A stretch of 64,000 nt of DNA from Cyanobacteria bacterium REEB67 (lineage in GTDB: Bacteria > Cyanobacteriota > Vampirovibrionia > Obscuribacterales > Obscuribacteraceae), in contig JAGXAB010000011.1 in the NCBI GenBank assembly GCA_018971775.1, forward strand, positions 1-64,000, read 5' to 3'. Position numbers and translations under genes: made by a program. Positions within the stretch are counted from its first letter, which is position 1. Every line of letters begins with the position of its first letter. Below the pieces are notes generated by a model. It was not told the DNA's origin and did not search any database. It saw nothing but the letters and a program-made list of their open reading frames with translations. Below, piece after piece: positions 8,376 through 18,281 of this stretch.

Positions 8376-9446
8376 ATGGCAATCTTCAAAGACAAAAAAT
8401 TTTCCACCGTCCTTTTAGCCCTGACCATTTCATTGCCAGTCCAGCTTGCCGCCCTGGCGCAGACGCCGACGGCTAATCCGGGCGCTCAGGCCGCGGTTCA
8501 GACTCCAGTTCTGATACCGGCTCAGGCAGCGCCGCAAGCGCCGGCCCAATGGCAAAATATTCAGACCCAGATCTTCAATCAAGGCCCGGGCTCAGTCGCC
8601 CCCGGCAATATCGCCGTACCGCTGCCCCTGGCAGATACTCCAGGCGCCATCGCCGCTCCGACTTTATCATTTGTAGACATCAATTCCGGTCGATTCGGCA
8701 AGCTCGAAATCGACTTGCTGGACGGACAATTTCTAGCAGGTGCGGCCGACAATCTGCATTTGATTGCCCGCAATCTCGATCTGGGCAAAGGCGAGCTCAA
8801 ATCGCTCGATATCGAAGTCAAAGGCGCGCACTTACAAGATTTCATCGTCGACAAAATGACCTTCAGCACTCAGGGCGCGCTGACCTTCGACACCGGCCTG
8901 CTCTTCAATCAAAAAATGATGCAATTCACCAGCCCGGCTCAGGCGCAAGTGACGGCGAATATCAGTCAGGAGAGCTTGAATAAGTTTCTCAAAGCGCCGA
9001 CGACGCTGGAGCGCCTTTCGATCACCGCCACAAAAAAAGGCGGACTCCTCGCCAACCTGCTCGGCAGCACCGGTGGTGGCTTTGGCCTGACCATCTCGAA
9101 CGCAGCGATCGTGCTTGGTAAGAACAATCACGTCACGATCACCGCCGACGGCAAGGTAGGCGTCGCCCAGATTGCCGTGCCGCTCTCCGCCGAACTCGAC
9201 AGCCAGATGTTCCTGAAGGACGGCTGGGTGCAAGTCGGTGATACAAAGCTCAAAACAGCCGGCCAGGAAATTTCTCCGCAGCTCTCTGATTTGCTCGTCA
9301 AGAAGATAAACAATCTCTCCAATTTAGGTCACAGATCCGACGATATCCATTTTGCATTCACCGATTTGAAAGTGACTGCCAATCGCGGACTTGTCGTGAC
9401 CGGCACAGCCCAGATCAATCGCTTGCGATTCGGCCGAGCGATCTGA
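8376..9446 (+). CDS. Secreted DUF2993 (LmeA-like) protein
   Basis: A 356-residue precursor with a signal peptide (basic MAIFKDKKF, hydrophobic core, likely cleavage after LAALAQ near residue 29) and a Pro/Ala/Gln-rich linker to about residue 80. The rest matches DUF2993: repeated LDLGKGELKSLDIEVKG-type beta strands, the segment VTANISQESLNKFL and a closing block AGQEISPQLSDLLVKKIN. DUF2993 proteins are widespread in cyanobacteria and include mycobacterial LmeA, a phospholipid-binding periplasmic protein. A lipid-handling role at the envelope is plausible but unproven. The Shine-Dalgarno sequence is weak. A TTGAAC/GTTCAA inverted repeat (8322-8344) lies in the leader. Confidence 0.8.
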   Translation: MAIFKDKKFSTVLLALTISLPVQLAALAQTPTANPGAQAAVQTPVLIPAQAAPQAPAQWQNIQTQIFNQGPGSVAPGNIAVPLPLADTPGAIAAPTLSFVDINSGRFGKLEIDLLDGQFLAGAADNLHLIARNLDLGKGELKSLDIEVKGAHLQDFIVDKMTFSTQGALTFDTGLLFNQKMMQFTSPAQAQVTANISQESLNKFLKAPTTLERLSITATKKGGLLANLLGSTGGGFGLTISNAAIVLGKNNHVTITADGKVGVAQIAVPLSAELDSQMFLKDGWVQVGDTKLKTAGQEISPQLSDLLVKKINNLSNLGHRSDDIHFAFTDLKVTANRGLVVTGTAQINRLRFGRAI

Positions 9447-9535
9447 TTTTTTATGGTAAGTGCATGAGGCAAGCTCAGAAAAGGTTATATACTTACCTTT
9501 TCAGTCGCTTGCTATGTCTAGAAAGAAAGTAATTA

Positions 9536-10261
9536 ATGCAGAAGCGGCGCGACAACCGGCAGTGGGACCAATTAAGGCCGGTTAAGTTCACCAGAAATTT
9601 CACAAAGAACGCCGACGGCTCAGTCTTGATTGAGTTCGGCGATACTAAAGTTTTTGCCACGGCAAAGATAGAAGAGCGCGTTCCGGCCTTTTTGATCGGT
9701 AAAGGTCAGGGCTGGGTAACCGCCGAATATTCTATGCTGCCCGGCTCCACCCTGGTGCGCTCCGCTCGCGAAGTGACCAGAGGTCAGCCTTCCGGCCGCA
9801 CTAGCGAAATCCAGCGTTTGATCGGTCGCTGCCTGCGTGCCGTTATCGATAGACGGGCTCTGGGCGAACGCACCATTACCATAGACTGCGATGTCCTCCA
9901 GGCCGATGCCGGCACACGAGTAGCCAGTATCTGCGCCGGTTTTGTCGCCCTGCACGATGCCCTCACCAAGCTGCGCAAAGCGGGAGTCTTCGATGACTTG
10001 CCGATTACCGAGCATATGGCCGCAGTTTCTGTCGTGCAAATTAACGGTCAGCTTTTGCTCGATCCCAACTACAGCGAAGATTCCCAGGCCGAAATGGACT
10101 CCAATATCGTCCTGACCGAGTCGGGGAAAATCCTCGAATTGCAGATGACATCCGAGACCAAGCCATATGATCCGACCAAACTGGGAGACCTGATGAGCCT
10201 GGCCAATAAGGGAATCAAGGAAATCATCGCCATGCAATATGACGTGCTGAACAAACGTTAA
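9536..10261 (+). CDS. rph: Ribonuclease PH
   Basis: RNase PH trims the 3' ends of tRNA precursors by phosphorolysis down to the CCA. The 241-residue protein covers the full family length: N-terminal RRDNRQWDQLRPV, the phosphate-binding and catalytic region around SAREVTRGQPSGRTSEIQRL and ALGERTITIDCDVLQADAGT, and the C-terminal EDSQAEMDSNIVLTESG. The acidic catalytic positions in that last block are present. No strong Shine-Dalgarno sequence is seen before the ATG at 9536. The single tRNA of the window (tRNA-Ser) lacks an encoded CCA, so a CCA-adding enzyme is also required in the cell. Confidence 0.96.
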   Translation: MQKRRDNRQWDQLRPVKFTRNFTKNADGSVLIEFGDTKVFATAKIEERVPAFLIGKGQGWVTAEYSMLPGSTLVRSAREVTRGQPSGRTSEIQRLIGRCLRAVIDRRALGERTITIDCDVLQADAGTRVASICAGFVALHDALTKLRKAGVFDDLPITEHMAAVSVVQINGQLLLDPNYSEDSQAEMDSNIVLTESGKILELQMTSETKPYDPTKLGDLMSLANKGIKEIIAMQYDVLNKR

Positions 10262-10425
10262 TGCCGGCGAAAATTGCCGCCTGTATGCCTAAAGCCATAC
10301 AGAACGGACATAGAGCTTGAAGAACTAATACAGTGTTCTTAATTTTAGCTTTTTCCCTCGTGACAACAGCAGATATAGATATAAACTAAAGGTCTGCAGT
10401 TTATCCCCTGGGCACTTCGGCGTTT

Positions 10426-11991
10426 TTGTCTGTGACAATCGAAGACATTCAAGATTTCAACCCTATCCGTGAATCGTTCAAGGACGTTTCAGCCTGGAAA
10501 CTTTTCCTGTCTACCTGCCAGGTAATGGAGCGCATCTATCGTCTCCAGGGCCTGAAAGCCGCCTGGCGAGTAGTACCGATCGTCTGGACGATCATCTGGT
10601 CGGTCAAAGGCTTCTCCAAATTTCACGCCGCCGAGTTTGAACGGGCACGCAGCAGCGACCCGGACGGCAATGAAGTAGACCTGGAAGAAGCGGCTCTGAC
10701 GAGCGAAGAATACGAAGAATACCGGGTCCTGGGACGCTGGCTCTGTCGCCGACTGAACAATCTCGGACCGACCTTCGTCAAAATCGGACAGACCCTCTCC
10801 ACCAGGGCTGATCTGCTCCCGCTGCCGGCAATGCTCGAGCTCACCCAGTTGCAGGAAAACGTCGACCAATTCCCCCTTGAAGTGGCAAGAGGCGTGATCG
10901 AACGCGAATTGGGCGGCCCGCCCGAAACGCTCTATAAAGAATTCAATCCGATCCCGATTGCCGCCGCCAGTCTTTCCCAGGCCTATCGCGCCGTTTTGCA
11001 CGACGGCCGCGACGTTGTAGTGAAAGTGCAAAGACCGGATCTCTCCAGAGTAATCGTCGTCGACGTGCAGATTCTTGCCGCCGTCGCCGATGAAGTGATG
11101 AAGTATCCAAGTCTTTGCCGACACACCGATTGGCCGGGAGTCGTCGAAGAGTTTGCCCGCACCGTATTCGAAGAAGTGGATTACATCCGCGAAGGTCGCA
11201 ACGCCGATACCTTCCGCTCCAATTATCGTAATTTCGACCGCATTTTTATCCCGCGCATTTACTGGAAACTCACCGGCAGACGGGTGCTCACCATCGAATA
11301 CGTGGGCGGAGTGCGCATCAACGACCGTGCTGCCATCCTCGAGGCCGGGCTAGACCCGGCCGAAATCACCAGAGTCGGTGCCAATTTTTACCTGCGTCAA
11401 TTGCTCGAGGACGGTTTCTTCCACGCCGATCCGCACCCGGGCAATATGCGCATCATGCCCGACGGCCGCGTCGGTATCTTCGACTTCGGCATGGTCGGCC
11501 GCATTTCACCGGAGTTGAAGCAACATCTCGTCAATGCTTTTATGCACACGATCCAGCGCGAATACCGTGACCTCGTCGATGACTTCGTCGGCATGGGCTT
11601 CCTCAAAGCCGACGCCGATCGTGAAGGACTCTGCCGCGATCTAACCCCGATCATTGACGCTCGCTTTGCCGACGGCATGAGTAATGTGCGCTTCCGCAAA
11701 ATGCTTTTCGACTTTTCGGAAGTCTGCTTCCAGTATCCTTTCCGCCTGCCTTCCGAATTTACCTATGTGATGCGTGCTCTGCTCACCCTTGAAGGTATCG
11801 CCCTTTCGATCAATCCTGATTTCAACTTCGTCGATGCAGCCATGCCTTTTGCCCATCGCCTCGTCTTGAAAAACAATCAGGTGCTCGGCCGGGCCGTTTT
11901 CAAAGAAGTCTTCACCGACGGCAAATTCAACCGTCATGCCGCCATGAAATTGATTCGCACAGCCGCCTCGTTGACCAGCTCACTGCTCTGA
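10426..11991 (+). CDS. AarF/UbiB/ABC1-family protein kinase-like protein
   Basis: A 521-residue member of the ABC1/UbiB family, atypical kinases tied to quinone biosynthesis and lipid homeostasis and abundant in cyanobacteria. Motifs in order: KIGQTLSTRADLLP (the KxGQ inhibitory motif), an Ala-rich nucleotide loop AAASLSQAYRA, VVVKVQRP with the catalytic Lys, FFHADPHPGNM (catalytic loop) and IFDFGMVGR (metal Asp). A C-terminal hydrophobic segment is weak. The start is a TTG at 10426 or the GTG six bases later; neither has a clear Shine-Dalgarno sequence. It converges with the sulfatase-like gene with an 11-nt gap and no terminator. Confidence 0.9.
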   Translation: MSVTIEDIQDFNPIRESFKDVSAWKLFLSTCQVMERIYRLQGLKAAWRVVPIVWTIIWSVKGFSKFHAAEFERARSSDPDGNEVDLEEAALTSEEYEEYRVLGRWLCRRLNNLGPTFVKIGQTLSTRADLLPLPAMLELTQLQENVDQFPLEVARGVIERELGGPPETLYKEFNPIPIAAASLSQAYRAVLHDGRDVVVKVQRPDLSRVIVVDVQILAAVADEVMKYPSLCRHTDWPGVVEEFARTVFEEVDYIREGRNADTFRSNYRNFDRIFIPRIYWKLTGRRVLTIEYVGGVRINDRAAILEAGLDPAEITRVGANFYLRQLLEDGFFHADPHPGNMRIMPDGRVGIFDFGMVGRISPELKQHLVNAFMHTIQREYRDLVDDFVGMGFLKADADREGLCRDLTPIIDARFADGMSNVRFRKMLFDFSEVCFQYPFRLPSEFTYVMRALLTLEGIALSINPDFNFVDAAMPFAHRLVLKNNQVLGRAVFKEVFTDGKFNRHAAMKLIRTAASLTSSLL

Positions 11992-12002
11992 TCTAATCTA
12001 GT

Positions 12003-13643
12003 CTAGGGTGCTTTATCTGTTTGTGGCCTTGTGGACGACTCATGCTCGGCGAGCGGGAAGATTAGCCTGGGCGTCACATCGCTCCAGCTGTAGGGCCTGA
12101 CACGCACAGGCGAGCACCAGGACTGGTCTTTGAGCAAAGGCAGTCTGGTACCAAAGAGACCATTGAAGAGGACGCGGAAGCTATTTACCGGCGTTATCGT
12201 CGGATAGAGAGCGACGGCCTTGTTGTCGGGGAAACGATAAGCGTTCAAGATGCGCATCACTTCGTTGTAGTAAGCATCATCACTCTTAAGCGGATAATAA
12301 GGCCCATGGTCGGCCTGGATGATAATCACCGGCTTCTTTTGATAAGCACCGTCGATTTTTTCCACCCATTGCTCGACCTGACTGTTGCAAAATTTGATCT
12401 GGTCGGCGTAGGCAGCAAAGTCGGTACTGTGATCGTTGAGCAGCTCACGCGGCAGGTCGAGACGTTTGCCTTCTTTCGTGAAAAGCGAGGGCGGATGGGA
12501 GAGATCGGTGTGAATGAGGACAAACTTCGGGCCTTTGACAGATAGCACCGCCGGTAGTGCCTTACCGGGAGCCAGCCTGCGATCGCAATAATTATCGCGC
12601 ATGATGTGCAGATATTTTTCCAAACCAGTGAGCGGCGTAAGCAACATCATTGCCGTCGTAAAATGGCTACCAAAGTCATTTTTGACGTTTACATCCGCGC
12701 CCCAGATATAGTCAGTGGCAAAAGCACCGGAAGATACGTTGACAAATTTGTAGCCCATTTTTTTAAATAAATCGGCGACGGCATTGTACTGAATGAGACG
12801 ATAATAGATATTGTCCGCCACATAATTGTCGCCCATTTCTTTGGGCACAGCCTGGATATAGTCCATATTGAGAGACGAGGAAATGGAAAATGGGGTGCGG
12901 TCATAATTGGCCGCAGCCCGCGGCACCACATAAAATCCATGCTTTTTGAGAAAATCGATAAATTCATGATCGTCGAATTTGCCTTGATTCTCGAGCGTGT
13001 TGGGACTGGCATAGGCATCGAGGATAATGTAGTAGACATCAGGCTTTTGGCCATCGACAGGGACGGGGTTGACCGGGGCGAACGGAGCGGCGAAAATCTT
13101 CAAGAAACGCTTTTGAATATTCATCGACTCGAAATCGCTTACGGCCAGAGGCACCACATTCAGTAGCAAGAGCAGAGTGCACATTATATTGAAGGCCACG
13201 GTCATGCGAGCAAAATCCGGTCCCTTCGGCCCCTCCTCACAACCTGCAGCGACTTGATCGCCTTTCGTCGGCGGGGCAGAGCGCAGCAGAGGAAAAAGCA
13301 GAGCGCCCAGGACGATCCAGAAAAGAAAAAAGACGACGATGTCTTCCAGAGGCTGGTGGAAGAGGAGCTGCCAGCCAAGATTGACATAAAGTCTGAATTG
13401 ATCGAAGCAGAGACTGAGACCGACAACAAAAGAGCTAACGATGCCTGCTTTTTGCGCATTTTTCAAAATGGCCCAGAAGACGAGGAAGACAAGAGCCGCC
13501 CAGGCCTCCATCAAAGCGAGGGGAGCGAGTACTTCCTCGGGCAGCACTTCCAGCTTGACTTGCAGACGCGCCGAAAGCACCGAAACAGCGGCAAGTAAAA
13601 AAGGATGGAAGACGCAATTGCCCAGACGCTTAACTAATGACAA
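12003..13643 (-). CDS. Membrane-anchored sulfatase/phosphatase-superfamily enzyme
   Basis: A 546-residue protein with about five N-terminal transmembrane helices (residues 10-165) and a C-terminal alkaline-phosphatase-superfamily domain, probably outside the membrane. The first metal ligand sits in VYYIILDAYASP, the presumed Thr/Ser nucleophile in YDRTPFSISSSLNMDY, and later ligands in HTDLSHPP and IQADHGPYY. This is the layout of sulfatase-like hydrolases and transferases that act on polysaccharides or lipids, as in the LtaS and EptA families; the substrate is unknown. It starts at a TTG with AGAGGAAG six bases upstream. Its nearest neighbours do not fix its pathway. Confidence 0.8.
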   Translation of the reverse strand: MSLVKRLGNCVFHPFLLAAVSVLSARLQVKLEVLPEEVLAPLALMEAWAALVFLVFWAILKNAQKAGIVSSFVVGLSLCFDQFRLYVNLGWQLLFHQPLEDIVVFFLFWIVLGALLFPLLRSAPPTKGDQVAAGCEEGPKGPDFARMTVAFNIMCTLLLLLNVVPLAVSDFESMNIQKRFLKIFAAPFAPVNPVPVDGQKPDVYYIILDAYASPNTLENQGKFDDHEFIDFLKKHGFYVVPRAAANYDRTPFSISSSLNMDYIQAVPKEMGDNYVADNIYYRLIQYNAVADLFKKMGYKFVNVSSGAFATDYIWGADVNVKNDFGSHFTTAMMLLTPLTGLEKYLHIMRDNYCDRRLAPGKALPAVLSVKGPKFVLIHTDLSHPPSLFTKEGKRLDLPRELLNDHSTDFAAYADQIKFCNSQVEQWVEKIDGAYQKKPVIIIQADHGPYYPLKSDDAYYNEVMRILNAYRFPDNKAVALYPTITPVNSFRVLFNGLFGTRLPLLKDQSWCSPVRVRPYSWSDVTPRLIFPLAEHESSTRPQTDKAP

Positions 13644-13940
13644 TTGACTTCCTCTACAAGCTCTCAGGGACGACGATACAAAGTTAGTTGCTTAACACTG
13701 GCGGCATAAACAGGCCGATTTTTTACGGTTATTCCCAATCATAACCCGGCCATTTATAAATATTTTCTACAGATTGTTCTAGAACGGCAATCTACCTGCA
13801 AAATAGCATGTAGGCAAGAGCAAAACCCGGGCACGACGATGGCGCATTAAGGCTGTCTCACGGGAACAAAGGCTCCGCTAAAGCGGTCTTTTGCCAGGGG
13901 ACCGAGTCAACTCTTTTGTTGTAGGGAGGAAACAGGCTTA

Positions 13941-14534
13941 GTGGTTTCAAGATCGAGCACGCTAGAACGTCCAATGCCCATGCAAACACAAGGTTATGCC
14001 TGCGCTCGTTGCACTCATTATATCGAGCCCAATAGCAAGTTTTGCGGCAATTGCGGAGGAGCAGCTTCCCTTGACATGCGTATTCAAGCGCACCAGCCTT
14101 ATGCTCAGACGGCAGCCCGCGTCGCTTCCAACCTGGCCAACCTGCAAGCGGAGAGCTTTTACCGCGAGCAGCTGTTGAGCACTCCATCCTTTGCCGCGCC
14201 CCAGCGCAAAAACAAACCAGTACCACCCGAAATCAGAGACGAGATGACCAGCATCATCACACTGCTGGTGCGCGAGCGCTTCTTTCTAATCATGCACTAT
14301 TGCATCTTCCTGATTACAAACTTGATTGGCTTTGCCATGGCCTTCAAGTGCTATGCCGAGTATATCGGCGACGACGTCACCAAGACCATGGTCGCCAGCA
14401 CGCCTCTGCTCTTCATCAACCTGGTCGCTCTCTGCTGCCTGGTGCCAATCAAAGGCACTAAGGGCGAGATTGCCAGATTGAAGGACCGGATGACAAACCT
14501 CAAGCTCCGCCTGGAATTCGACAGCATCATCTAG
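13941..14534 (+). CDS. Zinc-ribbon membrane protein, function unknown
   Basis: A 197-residue protein. Residues 20-40 form a zinc ribbon (YACARCTHYIEPNSKFCGNCG, two CxxC pairs). A polar linker with a few Pro follows to about residue 100, then two transmembrane helices (about 115-135 and 150-170) and a basic amphipathic C-terminal helix (KGEIARLKDRMTNLKLRLEF). The GTG start has GGGAGGAA nine bases upstream. The double zinc-ribbon plus membrane layout is common among uncharacterised bacterial proteins and gives no function. The 297 nt upstream hold no other gene that I can support. Confidence 0.7.
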   Translation: MVSRSSTLERPMPMQTQGYACARCTHYIEPNSKFCGNCGGAASLDMRIQAHQPYAQTAARVASNLANLQAESFYREQLLSTPSFAAPQRKNKPVPPEIRDEMTSIITLLVRERFFLIMHYCIFLITNLIGFAMAFKCYAEYIGDDVTKTMVASTPLLFINLVALCCLVPIKGTKGEIARLKDRMTNLKLRLEFDSII

Positions 14535-14554
14535 AGGCCGGCCTTTTTAGAATT

Positions 14555-14589
14555 AAAAGCTCCGAAGCTGTTTGCCTTCGGAGCTTTTT
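14555..14589. terminator. Bidirectional rho-independent terminator
   Basis: A 13-bp stem AAAAGCTCCGAAG / CTTCGGAGCTTTT with an 8-nt loop, with A-run and T-run on opposite sides. It sits between the convergent zinc-ribbon gene and gcvPB and can serve both. Confidence 0.93.
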
Positions 14590-14617
14590 CCATTTATTCT
14601 CTCTGCCGTGAAAACGC

Positions 14618-16072
14618 TCAGTGGGCAGGCGGCGTCCAGCGCAAATTGGGTTTACGCGCAGCCATCGCTTCGTCGAGTTTGCCGACCGGTGTGTTGAAAG
14701 GAGCATTGCGCACCTTATCTGGATCGGTTTGACTCTCGTTATCGATGCCGATCATTATTTCGGCGAATTGATCGAGGGTCTCTTTCGATTCGGTTTCGGT
14801 TGGCTCGATCATCATCGCTTCCGGCACGAGCAGTGGGAAATAGACTGTCGGGGCATGGACGCCAAAGTCGAGTAGACGCTTGGCGATGTGCGCCGTCGAG
14901 ACGCCTCTTTCTTTTTGCTTGACGCCCGAAAGGACAAATTCGTGCATGCAATTTTGCGGATAAGCGACGGTGAAATTACGGCTCAATTTTTTCTTCAAAT
15001 AATTGGCATTGAGAATGGCATCGCGTGAAACCTGGCAAAGCCCGTCGCGGCCATGAGCGAGGATGTAAGCGTAAGCGCGTACGAGAATGCCGAAGTTGCC
15101 GTAGAAGCCTTTGATTTTGCCAATCGATTCCGGTCGGTCCCAGTTGAAGGAGTAAGTTTCAGCGGTTTTTACCACGGTCGGCTTGGGCAGATAGGGAGCG
15201 AGGATATCGCGACAGGCGACAGCACAGGCACCGGGTCCACCGCCGCCGTGCGGGGTGGACATCGTCTTATGCAAGTTGAGGTGGCAGACATCGAAGCCCA
15301 TATCGCCCGGTCTGACCAGACCCATGATCGCGTTCAAGTTGGCGCCGTCATAGTAGAGCAAACCACCAGCCGCATGCACTAGCTGCTGCACTTGCATGAT
15401 GTCTTCTTCGAACAGTCCGAGGGTATTCGGATTGGTGAGCATGATACCGGCAGTATCCGGGCCGAGCACAGCCTTCAGAGCATCGAGGTCAACAAGACCG
15501 CGCTCATTGCTTTTGATCTCGACGACTTCAAAACCAACCATGGCGGCGGTAGCGGGATTGGTACCATGGGCAGTATCAGGGACGATTACTTTTTTACGCG
15601 CTGTATCGCCCTTTGCCTCGAAATAAGCCTTGATCAAGAGCAATCCGGTCATTTCGCCATGGGCACCGGCGGCGGGCTGCAGCGTCACGGCGGGCAGACC
15701 GACGATAGCCGAAATCGAGCGCTCCAGATTGTAGATCAGCTCGAGGGCGCCCTGCACTTGTTCTTCCGGCTGGAAAGGATGAATCTCGCGAAATCCTTCC
15801 AGTGCGGCCATGGCGTCGTTCACTTTGGGATTGTATTTCATCGTGCAGGAGCCGAGCGGATAGAAGCCTGTCTCGATACAGTGATTGAGATGCGAGAGGC
15901 GGACGAAGTGGCGCATCGTGTCGAGTTCGCTCACTTCAGGAAGGGCGGCGGGCACCTCGCGCAGATATCCTTTCGGTAGAAGCTCGCTGAGTGGCTTCTG
16001 GGGTACGCCTACACGGGGGAGCACCTCAGCCCGACGGCCGGATGTAGACTTTTCGTATATTAGTTTTTCCAT
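14618..16072 (-). CDS. gcvPB: Glycine dehydrogenase (decarboxylating) subunit 2
   Basis: This is the PLP-carrying half of the two-subunit P-protein of the glycine cleavage system, which decarboxylates glycine and passes aminomethyl to the H-protein. The 484-residue protein has the typical [15 protein letters not shown] segment and the PLP-lysine motif [18 protein letters not shown] with Lys near 269. Both the family and the length match GcvPB, so a GcvPA subunit must be encoded elsewhere; no gcvPA, gcvH or gcvT is in view. The ATG has a GGACGGGA element upstream. The RNase D-like gene lies 24 nt upstream on the same strand, so the two may be co-transcribed. Confidence 0.96.
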   Translation of the reverse strand: MEKLIYEKSTSGRRAEVLPRVGVPQKPLSELLPKGYLREVPAALPEVSELDTMRHFVRLSHLNHCIETGFYPLGSCTMKYNPKVNDAMAALEGFREIHPFQPEEQVQGALELIYNLERSISAIVGLPAVTLQPAAGAHGEMTGLLLIKAYFEAKGDTARKKVIVPDTAHGTNPATAAMVGFEVVEIKSNERGLVDLDALKAVLGPDTAGIMLTNPNTLGLFEEDIMQVQQLVHAAGGLLYYDGANLNAIMGLVRPGDMGFDVCHLNLHKTMSTPHGGGGPGACAVACRDILAPYLPKPTVVKTAETYSFNWDRPESIGKIKGFYGNFGILVRAYAYILAHGRDGLCQVSRDAILNANYLKKKLSRNFTVAYPQNCMHEFVLSGVKQKERGVSTAHIAKRLLDFGVHAPTVYFPLLVPEAMMIEPTETESKETLDQFAEIMIGIDNESQTDPDKVRNAPFNTPVGKLDEAMAARKPNLRWTPPAH

Positions 16073-16096
16073 TGTCCCGTCCTGAAAAAGTAGCCT

Positions 16097-16750
16097 CTAA
16101 TGCTCGAACATATCCTTAAAACCGTTGATATCCAGCTCGCAGATAGTGGGCAGCGCCTGGAATAATTTTTGTGCAAGCTCCATACGTCCCTCGCGCTCGA
16201 GCAGGGCGGTTATCCTGTCATAAATCGGCAACAGGACTCGCACATCGTTAGCGGCATATTCGAGCTGAGAATCGCTCAGATCGGGAGCACTCCAGTCACT
16301 GGTCTGGTCAGACTTATCTAGCTCGATACGCAACAGCTCTTTGACCAGATCTTTAAGACCGTGGCGATCGGTATAAGTGCGTACGAGCTTGGAGGCGATT
16401 TTTGTACAGAAGACAGGGTTAGTCTGGGCGCCGAGGTAATACTTGAGGACGCTGATGTCGAAGCGGCCAAAATGAAAAATCTTGAGCACACCGGGCGCTT
16501 CCAGCAGAGTTTTAACATTGCTCTTAGCAGCCGCATCGAAACTGTCGCCCTTGTAGCGGACAAAACTAACCACGCCGTCATGGTCGCAAATCTGCACCAG
16601 ACAAAGTCTGTCGCGCCGCAGAATCAGCCCGCGGGTTTCAGTATCGACGGCGATTACCGGCTTGCTCAAGTAGTGCTGCAGACGTTCTTCACTCAGATCT
16701 CCTTCGAAGAGTTCCGGCTTTCTATGCTTGACTAAGGTCTGGGCAGTCAC
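16097..16750 (-). CDS. RNase D-like 3'-5' exonuclease (DEDDy)
   Basis: A 217-residue single-domain exonuclease. The DEDDy residues are visible: VDTETRG (D36, E38), FHFGRFD for the second Asp, and YAANDVRVLLPIY, which holds the Tyr and last Asp. There is no HRDC domain, unlike E. coli RNase D, so it fits the short RNase D-like family known in cyanobacteria and other bacteria. The substrate could be tRNA, other small RNA or DNA ends. It starts at a GTG with AAAGGA eight bases upstream and lies just upstream of gcvPB. Confidence 0.88.
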   Translation of the reverse strand: MTAQTLVKHRKPELFEGDLSEERLQHYLSKPVIAVDTETRGLILRRDRLCLVQICDHDGVVSFVRYKGDSFDAAAKSNVKTLLEAPGVLKIFHFGRFDISVLKYYLGAQTNPVFCTKIASKLVRTYTDRHGLKDLVKELLRIELDKSDQTSDWSAPDLSDSQLEYAANDVRVLLPIYDRITALLEREGRMELAQKLFQALPTICELDINGFKDMFEH

Positions 16751-16853
16751 TGGTAATTCCTTTCAAAGACAAGGCTGAGGAAACACGCCTGAAAGCGTCA
16801 CAGCTATCTACAAATTATAGCCAGTCAAAAGCGCAACTTATCTGAGATATAGC

Positions 16854-18281
16854 TTAATCACCGCTGGCAGGGTCATTTGCGTCGAGGGCCTCGGCTAAAT
16901 GCTTAACCTTGACATTAAGACCGCGAGCCTTGATACCGGCTTCCAGCTGCAGCATGCAGCCGGGATTGGATGTAACGACGACATCGGCTCCCGACTCTTC
17001 GATAAACTTCATTTTGCGATCAAGGACAGCCAGACTCATTTCCGTATTGATCAGATTGTAGATGCCGGCGCTGCCGCAGCAATGCTCAGCCTCTGGCAGG
17101 TCGTAAAGATGCGCCCCGGTCAGGGCCGCTTCCTCGCTCAGCAAGCTGGCCGGCTCGATGCGCACTCCCTGGGCGTGCGCGAGATGACAGGCGGCATGAT
17201 AGACGATCTTTTCGGCGGGGCCGCTCGCCTTGCAAGGCGGTGCGCCTTCTGCCGATTGATATTGATAGAGCACCTCGGACAGGTCTTTGACGCGCTCGCT
17301 AAACAAGCGAGCTCTTTCGGCATATTCACTGTCGGCCTCGAGCAGATGACCGTAGTGTTTGAGCATAGCGCCGCAGCCGGCCGAGGTAACGGCAATCGGC
17401 TCAGTCAGAAAATCTTTTGTAGAAACTGCCGATTGCTCGACTCTGCCCTCAGCGGCCTCGGCAAGTGCTGAGGCCGGCAAAAAGAGATCGATGTTCTGCC
17501 TGGCAAGTTGCGAGGCGATGTCGACAAAACCGGCATGAAATGCCAGTGCGCCGCAGCAAGTTTGGGGCGGCACGCTGACCACGAGCTGGCGTTTTTTAAG
17601 CAGACGAATGGCGGCATGATTGACATGATTGTAGAAGACATCCATGACACAGCCGGCAAACAATTGCACATTGCCTTTCTTGGCACCCGAGCGCCATGTT
17701 TTTTGCGGTAGTGTCACATGCGGTGGCACCCTCGGCACGAACATCTGCCAGGAGGCAAGGCGATTGAGGAGCTTCAGACGAGGCATGCTGAGCGATTTCA
17801 TGCTTTTGACAAAAAAGCTGTCCAGGCCGATCATCTGCACCAGGCGCAACAAACTACCGAGAAAAAGAAGCCGACCGTAATGTGGAAGCAGCTCGCTGAA
17901 GGCAAAACGCATAAAAGCGCGGGCGCCGACACTCTGCCTGGCAGTGTTCAGAGCACGCGTGCTGTTGAGCAACTCTTCATACTGGACGCCGGACGGGCAG
18001 GCTGTCTGACAGCCCAGGCAACCGAGACAGGAATCGATGTGCTGAGAGGCCCGCTCATTCATCATCGCCCCGGGATTTTCAACCAGAGATTCTTGCCACT
18101 GATTTATTAGAAATATGCGACCTCGCGGCGATTCCATCTCGCGCCCGGTGGCTAGATAAGTCGGACAGGCCGGTAGACAAAGTCCGCAATGGATGCAGCT
18201 CTCCAGCAAATCCTTGGCGATGCGCGGCGCGCCGGAAGATAAGTCGATAACGCGGTTTTGGTCGGTTGTGTCAGCGGCCAT
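16854..18281 (-). CDS. glcF: Glycolate oxidase iron-sulfur subunit
   Basis: GlcF links the flavin subunits of glycolate (or lactate-type) oxidase to the membrane quinone pool. The 475-residue protein has two [4Fe-4S] ferredoxin motifs, C29/C32/C35/C39 (CIHCGLCLPAC) and C85/C88/C91/C95, followed by two CCG cysteine-rich domains (LFAGCVMD, QTCCGALAFHAG; YHAACHLAH, EHCCGSAGIYN). This is the normal GlcF plan. The ATG has GGGAG eight bases upstream. The gene overlaps the end of glcE by 11 nt, so the two are translationally coupled. No glcD is nearby. Confidence 0.93.
   Translation of the reverse strand: MAADTTDQNRVIDLSSGAPRIAKDLLESCIHCGLCLPACPTYLATGREMESPRGRIFLINQWQESLVENPGAMMNERASQHIDSCLGCLGCQTACPSGVQYEELLNSTRALNTARQSVGARAFMRFAFSELLPHYGRLLFLGSLLRLVQMIGLDSFFVKSMKSLSMPRLKLLNRLASWQMFVPRVPPHVTLPQKTWRSGAKKGNVQLFAGCVMDVFYNHVNHAAIRLLKKRQLVVSVPPQTCCGALAFHAGFVDIASQLARQNIDLFLPASALAEAAEGRVEQSAVSTKDFLTEPIAVTSAGCGAMLKHYGHLLEADSEYAERARLFSERVKDLSEVLYQYQSAEGAPPCKASGPAEKIVYHAACHLAHAQGVRIEPASLLSEEAALTGAHLYDLPEAEHCCGSAGIYNLINTEMSLAVLDRKMKFIEESGADVVVTSNPGCMLQLEAGIKARGLNVKVKHLAEALDANDPASGD

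Noticed and set aside
9620-10237. A 205-residue frame on the minus strand
   Set aside because: It lies wholly inside rph on the opposite strand and has no domain signature.
13644-13940. Riboswitch in the 297-nt region before the zinc-ribbon gene
   Set aside because: Several short hairpins are present, but no known riboswitch core could be matched.
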